Below, piece by piece: positions 1 to 11,095 of a stretch of 64,000 nucleotides of DNA. Under the pieces are notes generated by a model, which was not told the origin of the DNA, did not search any database, and was given only the letters and a program-made list of their open reading frames with translations. Made by a program: the position numbers and the translations under genes. The DNA is from Heterodera schachtii (taxonomy: Eukaryota > Nematoda > Chromadorea > Rhabditida > Heteroderidae), in NCBI GenBank assembly GCA_023374025.1, contig SIJG01000024.1, forward strand, positions 195,602 through 259,601, given 5' to 3'. How positions within the stretch are numbered: position 1 is the stretch's first letter; each line of letters begins with the position of its first letter.

Positions 1-350
1 GAAGCACGAGTGTTTGGCGAAAATGGCGGTGTTTGGCGCAGTTGCGACGCCGGCGGTGTTTTTGTGCCGAATTCGCGGTCATCTTCAACCGACTCGTCCC
101 CATTGTCAACTGCCTTTTCCTCCTCCCCTTCCTTCTCCTTCAATTCCTTCGCTTTGCTGCCTTCAACTTCTCCAGCAGTTGTTTCTCCATCATTAACTGC
201 TGTTGCTGCAGCTTCTTCCCCTCCTCCACCATTGGTTGTTTCTCCATCATTAACTGCTTTTGCTCCTGCTTCTTCCTCTCCTCCAACATTGTTCTGTCCG
301 TTCTGCAAAACCTCCGCACCAATTTCTTCGTCACTGTTCTGAGTCGTCAT
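1..350 (-). CDS. Partial second copy of CFDP1/BCNT-like gene, N-terminal exon
   Basis: The minus strand is open from an ATG at 350 to the window edge and closely matches exon 1 of the CFDP1-like gene at 4076-4413, including flanking upstream sequence. It encodes an acidic Glu/Ala-rich N-terminus starting MTTQNSDEEIGAE. Compared with the 4.4-kb copy it carries a short internal duplication around the VNDGETT motif. The BCNT-C domain would lie beyond the left edge, so whether this copy is functional cannot be seen. Same orientation as the other copy, with the eS19 gene between them: a tandem segmental duplication or a pasted exon. The frame is intact, which argues against old decay. Confidence 0.6.
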   Translation of the reverse strand, partial: MTTQNSDEEIGAEVLQNGQNNVGGEEEAGAKAVNDGETTNGGGGEEAAATAVNDGETTAGEVEGSKAKELKEKEGEEEKAVDNGDESVEDDREFGTKTPPASQLRQTPPFSPNTRA

Positions 351-1085
351 GAAATAGAATCAAAATATTTAGTATGGCTAAACAGTAAAGGACATTTTTA
401 AGGAATGATCTCCAATGTGAAATTTATCTTTTATAAATTGGTATTGTCTGTAAAAGATAAATTTATAATTGGGAGCGAATGACGGGGATGGATAGAGAGA
501 ATCCTTCTTAAATTAAATTTATTTTTGTCGTTTTGAATTTATTTAAAATTTTGCTTTTTATATTGCCACAAACTGGAACAATTCAGCCCCTTTTCCACCC
601 ATCGTTATTCGCTGATGGGCCCAGGAAAAGAACAGTAAATTTGAACGAATTCTTACCCAGTTTTTAATTTTTTAGCTTTTGTTTTTCTTCATATCTTTGT
701 TGTTTCTTCCTTATTTCTTGACTGCTTTAAAAGAAAGCTTTCAAACTATTTAAAAAATTATAAAATTTGGCGTTGTGTTGATGTCTCTATTTCTCTCTGA
801 CCTTCACTCTATTTCGAATATTTGGTACGTATTTTCTTTTTTCTTCTTTTCTTTTAACTTATTTTTCTCTGTTTATGCTTGTTCAGTGTTTAATGGATGG
901 TCAGACAAGTTAAAATAAAATACCGTAATTAATTTTAACGAACGACTCATATTTTGTTTATGAAATTTTCGCAAAATTTCATATTTTCATGTAAATTTTA
1001 CTTCATTTTTTCTATTTATTTTACTTTAACTGATAAGTCAGATTAGTTTAGCATTTAAATTATTGAAAATTGAACTAATTCTTCA
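351..1085. other. Intergenic, probable eS19 upstream region
   Basis: AT-rich sequence with no supported gene. Its first 150 bases resemble the upstream region of the CFDP1-like gene near 4420-4620 and 4870-4930. A pyrimidine-rich TTTAG just before 1051 could be a trans-splice acceptor for eS19, but this is weak. Confidence 0.4.
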
Positions 1086-2042
1086 ATGGGCAAGCCGACG
1101 AGTGTGAAGGACGTTGACCAACATGAGATTGTCCAGTCGGTGGCCACCTTTCTGAAGAAGAGTGGCAAGATCAAGTTGCCCGACTGGGTGGACTTGGTGA
1201 AGTTGGGCAAGAACAAAGAGTTGGCACCGATCAATCCCGACTGGTACTACGTGCGCGTGGCATCCCTCGCCCGACGTTTGTACATCCGTTCACCGGCAGG
1301 TCAATAAGTTTGGTTATTTCAAGCAAAAACTTCGAATCTAAATGACGGGACGCTGTTCCATCAATTTCTTTCCGACAATTTAAAAACCTAAATGTTGGGT
1401 TTTAAAATTAACAACTTAAAGTTCGACGAATAACTAATTTATAGGTGTCGGCTCGTTCCGCAATGTGTATGGTGGGAAAAATCGCCGTGGTGTTGCACCC
1501 AGCCATTTCACCAAGGCGTCCGGGGCAGTGATTCGTAAGGCATTGCAATCGTTGGAGGAAATCAAATGGGTGGAGAAAGACGGAGGCACTGGTGGACGCA
1601 AACTGACCAAACAGGTTCGAATAGTTGAAGCAAAACATAAGACCCAGAGAGAGACCTATTTAGGTAACCAATCAAAATTCAAACATGAGAATTACTGATG
1701 CCTAATTTTTTTGAAAATTTCAAAAAGTCGCGTTTTATATTGTTTTTGGAAACGCGCAATCTGTTGAACTCGTGTGCCTGTTTTCTGTGTAGTCACATGG
1801 GTGTGATTTGGACGCAAAACCATTGTTTTGGATTGGCCATTTTGCCGGAGTTAGCATTTCTTCCAATAGCGCTCCCTCTCTTCCCCTTATTTGGCCAACA
1901 ATTATAACAGGAAATTGCATCATTCCCAAACATCTAATTATTAAAACCAACTCTATTTCCAATTTCTTAATATTTTTCAATTCAGGGCCAGAAGGACTTG
2001 GACCGTATTGCGTCACAGCTGCGTTACGGAACCGAGGAATGA
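1086..2042 (+). CDS. rps-19: 40S ribosomal protein S19 (eS19)
   Basis: Exons 1086-1299, 1445-1614 and 1986-2042 join in frame to 146 residues, the usual eS19 length. Conserved stretches include [15 protein letters not shown] in exon 1, the [20 protein letters not shown] region opening exon 2, and [11 protein letters not shown] at the C-terminus. eS19 is a component of the small ribosomal subunit head, needed for 18S rRNA maturation. Introns are GT-AG. Intron 2 (1615-1985) contains a dispersed repeat whose inverted copy lies at about 3185-3325. The start is the first ATG and matches the family MxKxTSVKDVD-type beginning. Confidence 0.97.
1750..1900 (+). repeat. Dispersed intronic repeat, copy 1
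   Basis: About 150 bp in eS19 intron 2 are similar, in reverse complement, to 3180-3330 inside an intron of the CFDP1-like gene. Shared blocks include GAACTCGTGTGCC and CATTTTGCCGGAGTTAG, and both copies end in TTGGCCAACA. Probably a non-autonomous transposon remnant. Confidence 0.65.
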
Positions 2043-2314
2043 GGATTTCGACAGATAGATGTGGAGAACATTTTTACTTTTCTGTTGTTGTTGCTTGTTT
2101 TTTTGTTCTCAAAGAAACATGAAGGGAGCTGACTGTTTTCACCCAGTTTTTTTAAACTATCTTCCATCAAGAAAAGATTTTTAATGGAACACAGGCCAAT
2201 AATTTATCTAGTTACGCGACGGCCTTTATCATTAATGATTTAAAGGAAAACGAATAACTTTAAAACATGTAACGGTAGAACGAATAATTTCAAAAATAGT
2301 AATGATATAACCCG

Positions 2315-2688
2315 TCATTCATCTTTGGCTTGTCCCTCCTTCTGAATTATGCCACGCCGAGCCAAGTCCTGCTTGGCCTCGTTGATCTCCTAAATATTCA
2401 AGTGTAAGAAATATCCCATTCTGACAACCATTTCTCGAAACAGACATTGATTAGCCGTTCTCGTGCAGTTGCGCAGTCGTTGAATGTGATCACTCCGTAC
2501 AGCACAGAACCGACCGCGTAAATGCCCAAAACAACCAAACAAATAATGGGCAAAAGCAGCAGCAAAACAGTCCGTTGCTGCTCAATGTCTCCAAGACGTT
2601 CAAACGGACTGATGCCAAAAAACAATGAAACCCAAATGGCGACGAGGGGCGAAAGTCGCAGGGCGAACCGAGCCAATTGTGTTGCCAT
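2315..2688 (-). CDS. dpm-3: Dolichol-phosphate mannosyltransferase subunit 3 (DPM3)
   Basis: Two exons (2446-2688 and 2315-2389) give 105 residues. DPM3 is a small ER membrane protein that tethers the catalytic subunit DPM1 to the DPM synthase complex, which makes dolichol-phosphate-mannose for N-glycans, O-mannosylation and GPI anchors. The protein has two hydrophobic segments (about residues 10-28 and 40-62), followed by the DPM3 signature YAVGSVLYGVITFNDC and a C-terminal helix EAKQDLARRGII matching the DPM1-binding tail. The start chosen is the ATG giving a family-length N-terminus; the longer in-frame ORF upstream is intergenic. It lies 231 bp downstream of the CFDP1-like stop on the same strand, so the two may be co-transcribed. 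Confidence 0.9.
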
Positions 2689-2919
2689 TTGCAATAGCGA
2701 AACAATGAAAATGTGCAATAAACACCAAATTACAAAAGTATTCAGAAAAATTTGTCGCAAAAATATGAGTAAAAACAATAAAATACGGAGTGTAAATAGT
2801 TTCCTTCTCTCATTTAGGAAGGGATTTGAAACAAAAATTTCATCAAAAAGACAGTCGAATTTGAGAGTTCCGATCCAAATATCAATCATTTTCCCCATTT
2901 CTTTACACAAAATACGCAT

Positions 2920-4413
2920 TTATCTTGGCTTGCTGCCGCTGTTGGCCTGCTGCTGTTGCTGAACCCGTCTTTCTTGCGCGCGCAAGTCGCGCTCCCGCTC
3001 AAATTGGCTGTAGTCCGCACGGAGCAAAAAGTCCTGAAACAGAAAATATCATTAACTAAGACACAAACATAAAAATTATCAAAAAGCCTATATCAAACAT
3101 GCCAAAAAAGAAGAAAACGACGAATTTTGTTCAAAAAACGTAGGGATTAGAGAGGGGTGGTCATGGGTTTTATTAATGTTGGCCAACATGGGAAGGGAGA
3201 AAGCGCTACTAGGAAAGCTCTAACTCCGGCAAAATGGTCAATCCAAAACAATGATTTTGCGCCCAAATCTGACACCCATATGACCACATAGAAAACGGGC
3301 ACACGAGTTCAACAGAACAGATGGCGCATAAAATCCCGAGGAACCCGATGGAGTTGAACCGGTTAGCCAAAAGAACGAAGACAAGAGCACTACCTCCACA
3401 CCACCAGACAAAGCGAAAGTGGATGTTTTTCAATTTGGACGAATGTGAAAATTTCACCAAGAAAAACCGTTTTGCCGGTCCGCCACATACCATGCCCACA
3501 TAAGGACCTATTTTTTCTGTGTCAATTTTTCCACAAATAATTTTCACATTTTATTTGGAAGAGGAGGTCGGTTGGTGCGGAAAAAAAGGCACCCCCCAAA
3601 AAAATGTTGCTAGTTTGAGTCAGTTTTTTAAATAAAACCATGGGTCTTACAGAAAAAGGGTTGAAACTGCGCCCCTTAAATTAATTCACTCCTTCCCGCT
3701 GAATCGTGGCAAAATTTGTTAGTTGTAGCAGTCCCCCACAACTCAAACCTGCTTGTCCAAATAGGCGTCCTTGCTGCGCATGTGCGATTCCATCTCCTGC
3801 TCCAACTGTTCCTCCTGCACAAATGAGCGCCAGCCGGACTGAGCGTTGTCCAGCACGGACTGCTTGCGCGGCTTCTTGCCCAACATCGCACTGGTCAACG
3901 CGGACAGCCCACCACCGCCGCCGCCACTGGTGGAAGTGTGGCTAAAACAATTAAGAAAATCTGTTTTTGTAGCATGAATTTTGGACAAATTTGCGGTCGA
4001 TTTAAAAAAAATCGATGAAATCTTTAATTTTTTAGGGTCCATTGAAAAATTCCAAGACAAAAATTTAAAATTTACCTCGTCCTTGCACCAAAAACTGCGG
4101 AGCAACGCTTGCGCACGGTCGGAGCCCGAATGCTGGCCGAGAGGGGCGGCGTTTGACGCTGTTGCGACGCCGGCGGCGTTTTGGTGCCGAATGCGCGGTC
4201 ATCCTCAACCGACTCGTCCCCATTGTCAACTGCCTTTTCCTCCTCCCCTTCCTTCTCCTTCAATTCCTTCGCTTTGCTGCCTTCAACTTCTCCAGCAGTT
4301 GTTTCTCCATCATTAAGTGCTGTTGCTGCAGCTTCTTCCCCTCCTCCACCATTGTTCTGTCCGTTTTTCAAAGCCTCCGCACCAATTTCTTCGTCACTGT
4401 TTTGAGTCGTCAT
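2920..4413 (-). CDS. CFDP1/BCNT (Swc5-like) chromatin protein
   Basis: Exons 4076-4413, 3749-3941 and 2920-3033 join to 214 residues. Exon 1 encodes a Glu/Ala/Lys-rich acidic region; exon 2 a Gly run followed by the start of the BCNT-C domain (LGKKPRKQSVLDNAQSGW), and exon 3 its end (YSQFERERDLR). BCNT-C proteins (CFDP1, yeast Swc5, fly Yeti) are subunits of SRCAP/SWR1-type remodellers that deposit H2A.Z. The C-terminus carries a short Gln run. All splice sites are GT-AG and phases close. Intron 2 contains the inverted copy of the repeat seen in eS19 intron 2. The N-terminal exon is duplicated at 1-350. Confidence 0.87.
3180..3330 (-). repeat. Dispersed intronic repeat, copy 2 (inverted)
   Basis: Reverse-complement partner of 1750-1900, in the intron between exons 2 and 3 of the CFDP1-like gene. 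Confidence 0.65.
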
Positions 4414-5860
4414 GAAATGGAATAGAATATGTATGGCTAAACAGTAAAGGACATTTTTTAAATTAATTAAGAAATTTTGGGTTTCAAATAAAAAAACTTA
4501 TTAATTAATCAATCAAATAATAAGGCCCATTTTGGAAGGATGAATTTGAAAAATTAAGTTATTTGGATTAAGGTAAATGAATGATTGGAAGACGAATGAA
4601 TAGAGAAAATGCTTCTTAATTAAACTTTTGGTTAATCTCCGCCTGCAACGACTGATGGATTCTGGTTGGAAATGAAATTTCGAAATAAAATTTTTTTTTG
4701 AATTTTAAGAAAATAAATTATAATTATTTTGGCGTTTTGAAATCTTTTTAAATTTTCTTTGGGTTTGCCAGGATTTTCTTAGAAACCAAAGGGGGACGCG
4801 AAAATTTGTCCCCGTCCCCACTTTGCAAGTAGTGCCGAAATGTGTATATGATCGTACAGTTTAATTGTGCCGGTGAAAGATAAACTTGTAATTGGGAGAC
4901 GAATGATTGGAATGAATAGAGCGTTAAATTATTTTGGTTAATCTCCGCCCGCAACGACTGATGGAGATGAATGGGGGATGGCCTCCGAATTTTCAGAGTA
5001 ATACTCATGAGTCATCATGACCTCAACGAACCACCGCAACCATGAGCACTTTGATGAAAATCCGAAGCCTATGCCACCATTTTCAACCAAATAGCAAAAA
5101 GATTAATTGAATATGGGAATATGTGTTTCAAGTTTTATGATTTAAAATTCTGAGGCGATTATTAGGGCATTTGTTGTGCTGTGCAATGTCATTTTGTTGG
5201 GCCATCATCGATGATGATTGGTCATCATCACTTTTGCTTTTTGCTCTGTTGATGGTTTTTACCTTTTTACAATACACAACATTTCGGGGTTTTTTCCCAT
5301 GCTGTCCCATTGGCCCGAAAATTTTTTTTTATAAAATGAGTTTGGTTAATTCCATCAAATATTCAACACCAAATTAATTACATATTCATCAGAATCACAA
5401 ATTTGATGGTCAATGAATAGAAAAGAGAAAAAGTTTTTCATCGTTAGTCCACAATTTTCGAGCCATAAGCAATGAGAGCATTAAAACCAAACAAAAAAGC
5501 AAGCCGAGACTGCGTAAATATGGACGAAAACCTCAAAAACGGACCAAATCAATCAAAATAGGCTTAATTTCACCAAAAAGCCATAATACTGATTAAAAAA
5601 AGCATGTCTTGGCAATTTTGTTTTATTTAATTTAAGGCACAAACATTTACAGGCGATTAGAATTAAATAGAAAGTCATATGAAAATTAATGGTCGATGGG
5701 CAAAATAAACAAATAAAATTAGTGTGCATATACGAAGCTATTCAGAGAAGTGCGAATGAAACGGTCAAACATGGGATAATGCTAGGCACATTTTAGGGGA
5801 GGGCGGGGGGAGGGGAAACACCGTCACGACACGACAGCGAGCAGTCCAGCAATTTTCAGT
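4414..5860. other. Intergenic region with duplicated upstream blocks
   Basis: No coding sequence supported. Blocks near 4580-4640 and 4870-4930 resemble each other and 460-520 (GAATGATTGGAA / GAATGAATAGAG context), so the CFDP1 upstream region has itself been partly duplicated. The 3' end of the cyclin gene follows. Confidence 0.4.
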
Positions 5861-7753
5861 CTAACGAAGGTAGTCGCCAAAGTCCCGGAGAAGGGCCAAC
5901 TGCTCGTTGGTGATGACAAAGTGGAGCCGGTACTTCTCGCGCAGGGCACACAGCTTCTCGGTGGGGTCGAGAAATTGGATGACCTTGAAAATGGGCAGGA
6001 AATTAAGGGAAAAGCAGCATGTGCAATGATAATTGAAATATAATTAAAGCCCTAGGGTGATGATGGAGTGTAAAATGGGTGGAAGGTGGGAGTCCTCAAA
6101 TTGTAAGAAATTGAGTAAAAAAAATTTAAATTCGACGAAAAAATAGTCCACCTCGCGTAAATTTTGGCAAAAAAAAAAAACAGAAAATTCACATGGTCGA
6201 CGAATGAGCGTGAAATGCGCTCCACGTCCGCCTCGGGCATTCGGAAGACGTCCACAAACAGTTTGGACGACTGCAGCGGACTTCCGTACGCAAACGCAGC
6301 CAAATGGAGCGACACGGCGGCAACAACGGAGGGAGGGAAGTGAGCAAGCGCGTAACAGACCATGGCAACTTCGCTGACGAACTTCGCAAACGCCCACACA
6401 TTCTTTGACGGCGAAGCGTAGAAGCGATAGCGACGCAAAAACTGCATGGCGTACGGCACGCTGAGGTTGAAGTTGAGCCCGGACAGCACCTTTAAAGTTC
6501 GGTTTAAGAAAAATGCCATTAAATCGATGGGTTTTTGTTGGAATCCGTATCCAATTCTCCACATTCAAATTTAAATTCCAGGTTTTAATCATACTTAATG
6601 GGAGGTTTACAATTTTGTTGAACCAAGACAGTAATACCATTGAAATGACGCTAAAAAATCCTATGGTTTTTATTTTAAAAAATTATTAAATTTGTAATGG
6701 TTTTTCGGGGACGACGACATCACATACATATATAAATAGGAGGGTGGAGGGGAATGTAAAGTTCTTTCCGGTTGAAGAGTGAAAAGAGGCAAGTTTCTTG
6801 AAAAATTGGGCCACAAAAAATGATAAAAAGCAAAAATTTTTGATTTAATAACTTATTTGAACCCAAATGACAAAATAACCTCGTCGAACAACCACACTCA
6901 AACCCACTGGACCCAAGCAATCCCGTAGAACAACCATTTTCCTCCATCCCACGCCAACCCCCTCTAAATTCTGTTCTGCCGTGGCTCTGTTACCCGTTGC
7001 TCCATCCGCATGATGTCCTCCCGCTCGAACACTTTCCCTGCCACAAACACAAAGTCGTCAATGTTCGGCACGACGACCTCCTCAAATTTGGAGGCGATGA
7101 ACATGCCGGTGATGCCCAACAGTTGCAGATTTGTCTTGTTCATTCCCGGCAGTGCCAACAGAGAACGGTCGAGAATGTGCACGGACAGACTGAGCGTTTC
7201 GATGGTCAGCTTGAAGCGAACTTGGACCTGACAATTTTGGGGGTTCGTTAGTTCTTTCGCCGATTTTTCGAATGCCATGAAGAAATGGCACTTTTGACAT
7301 TTTTGTTCTCCCCTCACAGAAATTCGAATTTCATGTTGCTGTCACAGTACTTTGTTCAATCACATTTGTATCGTAAATGTAAACTCAATTTTTCCCAAAT
7401 TTATGCATTTTGTTGAAAACGGACGTGGACAAGCCAATCGACGAGTATCTGACGCATCCGTCCGTCCACTCCGTTGTGCACGGACAGAAAGTCGGAGTCC
7501 AGCGGGTGGCGTCTTTCGAGATGTCGCAAGTAGAGGTCAACGTCGTCGCTGTATTCGGCGGGGAACAATGTGGCGCCACCACCGAATTTCAAGGAGGACA
7601 CCGGCTTCTCAATGTGATGGTGTTGAGTCTAAAAAGCACATTTTAACTCCTATTCTAATAGTGATTCAACGAAACCTCGGCTTTTGGCACCTTCTCCGGA
7701 ATATTCGATTCATTGGCGCTGCGCACTGTCAATGCTTTTCGAATTCGGTTCAT
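5861..7753 (-). CDS. G2/mitotic-specific cyclin B-like protein
   Basis: Five exons (7676-7753, 7425-7628, 6994-7227, 6193-6489, 5861-5983) give 311 residues with every phase closing. The cyclin box starts in exon 2: the family MRxILVDWL motif is MRQILVDWL, and splicing to exon 3 gives LVHVQVRFKL then LSVHILDRSL. Exon 3 also has LQLLGITGMFIASKFEE; exons 4-5 form the C-terminal cyclin fold. Cyclin B activates CDK1 at mitotic entry. The N-terminus before the box is very short (about 60 residues); the only candidate destruction box is RKALTVRSAN at residues 5-14 (RxxL present, Asn one position late). Nematode B cyclins are usually longer, so the short N-terminus is either real or a missing upstream exon. 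Confidence 0.88.
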
Positions 7754-8734
7754 TTTTTGGTGGTTAAGTGTTGAAGGTCAGCGGAAAATGGCAGAGAAAA
7801 TATAGAGGCTTTACTGATTAGAAAAAATGGTAAAGAATGAGGTGGTTATTAATGTTGAATGAGAACAATCGAAGCCTCGTAAGGGTGTAGTCAGGGGGGG
7901 GGGGGTGGAATTGCATCCCATTGAAAAATTTTTTGTTTTTATGCGTAAAATTCGCTGTTGCAATTGTAAATTAAGTACTGACATTAAAACATACGATTTT
8001 CGACAGGAATATTTTGGTAGACAGAAAATGAAAGAATTGAGAGGGACATTTTTGAAAAGGGGATAAGAATGAGATTGGGTGCGAAATCACAAATCACATT
8101 CGGTATTGTCCTGACAAAGGAGAGTTTTCAGGATTGCATCGGCATTCTATGATCCTAACCCTCAAAATAAGGATAAATCTGTGGAAGAAGGGGACAAATG
8201 GTAGCTCTGATCAAAGCGATTTTTTATCACATTTCAAAACTGGAAATGCCAAAATAGTGGCGTATTATTTTGAAAGCGAAAAATCAAAATATGGGGGAAT
8301 TTTGGTCGCTGTTCTGACAAATGAGTAAAAAAGTACGTCAATCAATTAAATGGAATTAAAATCTATGGCTAAGAGACAAAAACAAATTTTTGTTGGTGAA
8401 TTTTTATTAAATTTCCAAAAGCAAAACGGTCTAATTCTACAACAATTCATCCCTTTTAAATGTCTAATTAAAGGCTAATTACCCCTTCCTACAATTACAT
8501 AGTATCAATCGAAATCTTTCTTTTATTCAAATTTCCCCCGCCTCATATTTTATCACGAATTTTTGTCTGCGCAATAATGACTCAACATTTGTCTGCTTCC
8601 TTTAATCAAATTATTTACAAACAGCATATCAAAAAGTCGTTTCCTGCAAATCACACATAATGTAAAATAATATTTTTGTTGTTGTTTCTCCCCCTTAAAA
8701 TATTCGTCAAATCGGCACACAATGCACGTCGCTT
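7754..8734. other. Intergenic
   Basis: No gene supported. A run of ten or so G at about 7897-7906 and AT-rich sequence. Confidence 0.35.
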
Positions 8735-9439
8735 CTACTCGTTCTGTTGGTTCGCCTCAGAAAAATCGGCACGCAACTTGAAAATGAGTTTTTTCATCCC
8801 GTCGATTCGGCTCAACAAACGCTTTTTCTCCTCAGCCAAACACCTAAAAATTCAAACAACAAAGATGAAGCAATTAAATTTTGACGATTTTTCCTCCATC
8901 CCCACCCACTCCACTCTCCTCACTTGTATTTGTCCATGTACTGCTTGACAGCGTCGCAATACCCTTCCATTGCCTCGTCCATTTCCGTCTCGTGCCACTG
9001 TTCAAACTCCAAATCGTTCAGATGGCCCATCGGAATTGGCACTGTTGGAGGAGGCGAAAGTTGCGGAGATTCGGACACCACGCTATCATCCTCAAAGTCA
9101 ACCGAAAAAATGCGAGTTGTCTGAAAAAATCAAAATTCCGTTTTTAAATTGCAAAAATGCCGATAGCTTTGTCCATTTCCGTCTCGTGCCACTGTTCAAA
9201 CTCCGAATCGTTCAGATGGGTCATCGCAATTTGCACAGTCGGAGGAGGCGAAAGTTGCGGAGATTCGGACACGCGCTCATCCTCAAAGTCAGCAGCAACG
9301 GTTCGGATGGCCTGGAAATTAAAAATTTGAAAAAAAAAGATGCAAAATTCAATGCCTAAATTACCGTCGAATGGTGCGAACTTTTCGGCGTTTCCGTAAT
9401 AAAAATGCGGGTTAAATAATAAAGGATGAAAATGAACAT
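8735..9439 (-). CDS. Small hypothetical protein with duplicated exon
   Basis: Not recognised. Exons 9365-9439, 8924-9120 and 8735-8843 join to 126 residues. Exon 1 encodes a short hydrophobic start (MFIFILYYLTRIFI), possibly a signal peptide or anchor. Exon 2 encodes an acidic/Ser-Pro segment (VVSESPQLSPPP) and LEFEQWHETEMDEAMEG; exon 3 a charged helix (AEEKKRLLSRIDGMKKLIFK) likely to coil. A degenerate tandem copy of exon 2 sits between exons 1 and 2 (9160-9311). Frame and GT-AG sites are consistent, but there is no family match, so the model rests on splicing logic only. Confidence 0.5.
9160..9311 (-). pseudogene. Degenerate tandem duplicate of exon 2
   Basis: Preceded by a good acceptor (TTTCCAG) and encoding the same SESPQLSPPPTV and EFEQWHETEMD motifs as 8924-9120, but it loses similarity before the 5' splice site and has no GT donor, running into a stop. 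It could be a decayed exon or an alternative terminal exon giving a truncated protein. Confidence 0.6.
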
Positions 9440-9967
9440 CTGAGTTTTTTGAAAATCAAATTCTGAAAGTATCAGTCCGACCCGGCAGATTTGAAAATTC
9501 CTGTCTCTAGAATTTGGAGAAGAAAAAAAAAAGAATTATTTCTGAATTTTTCAAAAATAATAAATGTCTTTAGGAGTGTAATTTTTGATCTTCAATATAA
9601 TGATTATTTTAATAGAAAAGGTGAAAAACACCTACCTACACCTAAATAGAATATGAATGTTATTAAATGGGACAGATTCGATTTCGATTTGTTAAAATTC
9701 AGCCTTAAACTTACAGTCCAACGAAAAATAAATAAATAAAAGCCTTTCCGTTTTCGAGACGGATTTTTTGGACAATTCGGTTGAAAGCGCAATTCATAGA
9801 CCGGAATTCACACCCCGAAATTATCGGTAAGTCAGGTTCTTTATTTCTCGGGATTCAAATTGCCCAAGAAATTTGTGTTAAATGGTAATTCATAAAAAAA
9901 ATTAAAAAAAATTTGACTAAGCCCTGCTGGTTACCGTTGCTGCTGCGCTCCATCCCTACGTGTCGTC
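9440..9967. other. Intergenic
   Basis: AT-rich, no supported gene. Confidence 0.35.
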
Positions 9968-10211
9968 TTAATCATGGACTTTTAGAACACAAAGTGCACG
10001 GACTTTGCAAATTCTCATGCGTCTCAATGGGCGAGTGATCTTTTGATGTTGGTTGTAGCACGGCACTGCCGGCACCGGTGCCAACAACCGTCTCACATCG
10101 CCCAATTCGCCATGAGCAAATTGGCAAAGTCCGTGGCCTCCGTTCCTTGGCCACTCCTCCGTTTTCGGGCTGTCTCCCCCTGGCGGTGCCATTTGACAAA
10201 ACATTGCCCAA
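9968..10211 (-). pseudogene. Possible relic of a CCCH zinc-finger exon
   Basis: In one minus frame the sequence reads LCQFAHGELGDVRRL, resembling the C-x3-H end of a TIS11-type CCCH finger (CQFAHG followed by EL). The first two cysteines are not present at the expected spacing and no splice partners are clear. It may be a decayed finger or chance. A second frame gives an MGN-start ORF of 79 codons. Confidence 0.22.
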
Positions 10212-10529
10212 AATTAATTAATTTGACGCAGAATTTTTGGCACCGAACGGTCCTCAGATTTTCATAATAATACTCAATGCTTCTTCATTCGTCAGACATT
10301 GAGATATTTTGAAAATCTGCGGTCCATTCCGGGCGCACACACAACAAACAGCCGGAAATACAGTAGTAAATTGTGAGTGAGGGAATGAATCATTGGATTA
10401 GACTTTGGGTGATTGTGCCAAAATTGTTGATTATAAAATGGTACTTAAGGACAACTGACCATACGGTTGGTTTTCCATAGGCCTTTTACTACGGTAGGCA
10501 TTGAATGTTTTTGGCTTATGATGCTTTCC

Positions 10530-11090
10530 ATCATCAAATCCACAAGTTCAGCAGTTGTGAATGTCCAGCTTTTCTATGCGGAATGTGTGGTTTTGTGATG
10601 GGAATGATTGGGAGGGGGAGGGCGGGGGGAGTGAACGTTTTGTCATCCAAGTCGACGATTGGTGGATGGACGAAAGGACGGGCCACCACAGCCACGGGGG
10701 CCACCCCGCCCCATTGGGGGTGCTGGTGGTGGTAGTGGTGGCCACACTGAAGGCAGAGAAGGGCAATAGGTGGGGAAGAGGGGAGGGGGGGGGGATGATT
10801 GTGGAAGTACATTGGGACATTGGAGGGGGGGGGGGGGGAGGGCAAAACCGTGCCTTTTTGTGTCCGGAGGAACTTTTTTTTCTATTCAACAAGCGAGTGT
10901 GAATGGGAGAGGAAAAACATTGTGGACCCGGCCGGGTGGTGGGGGTGGTCGGACAAAAAGTGGGGACAAATTCCGGGGGGAGGTGGTGGGGGGAGGTGGT
11001 GGTAAATTGGAAATAATTCCTATGCTTTCTTTTTGGATCGGTGTGGGGGACAGAGGCAATGGGGGGGGGGGGAATGTGTTGTTCAGAGTG
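10530..11090 (+). repeat. G-tract-rich region (quadruplex-prone)
   Basis: Many runs of 4-14 G on the plus strand (for example near 10785-10795, 10826-10840, 10972-11000, 11064-11075). Long ORFs occur on both strands here because the sequence is simple; the minus-strand Pro/His-rich frames could be an exon but have no conserved feature, so no CDS is called. Confidence 0.6.
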
Positions 11091-11095
11091 ATATG

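Noticed and set aside
2398..2919. 173-codon ORF as one protein
   Set aside because: Only its second half is DPM3; the first part is the gap after the CFDP1 stop, and the last codons are intronic.
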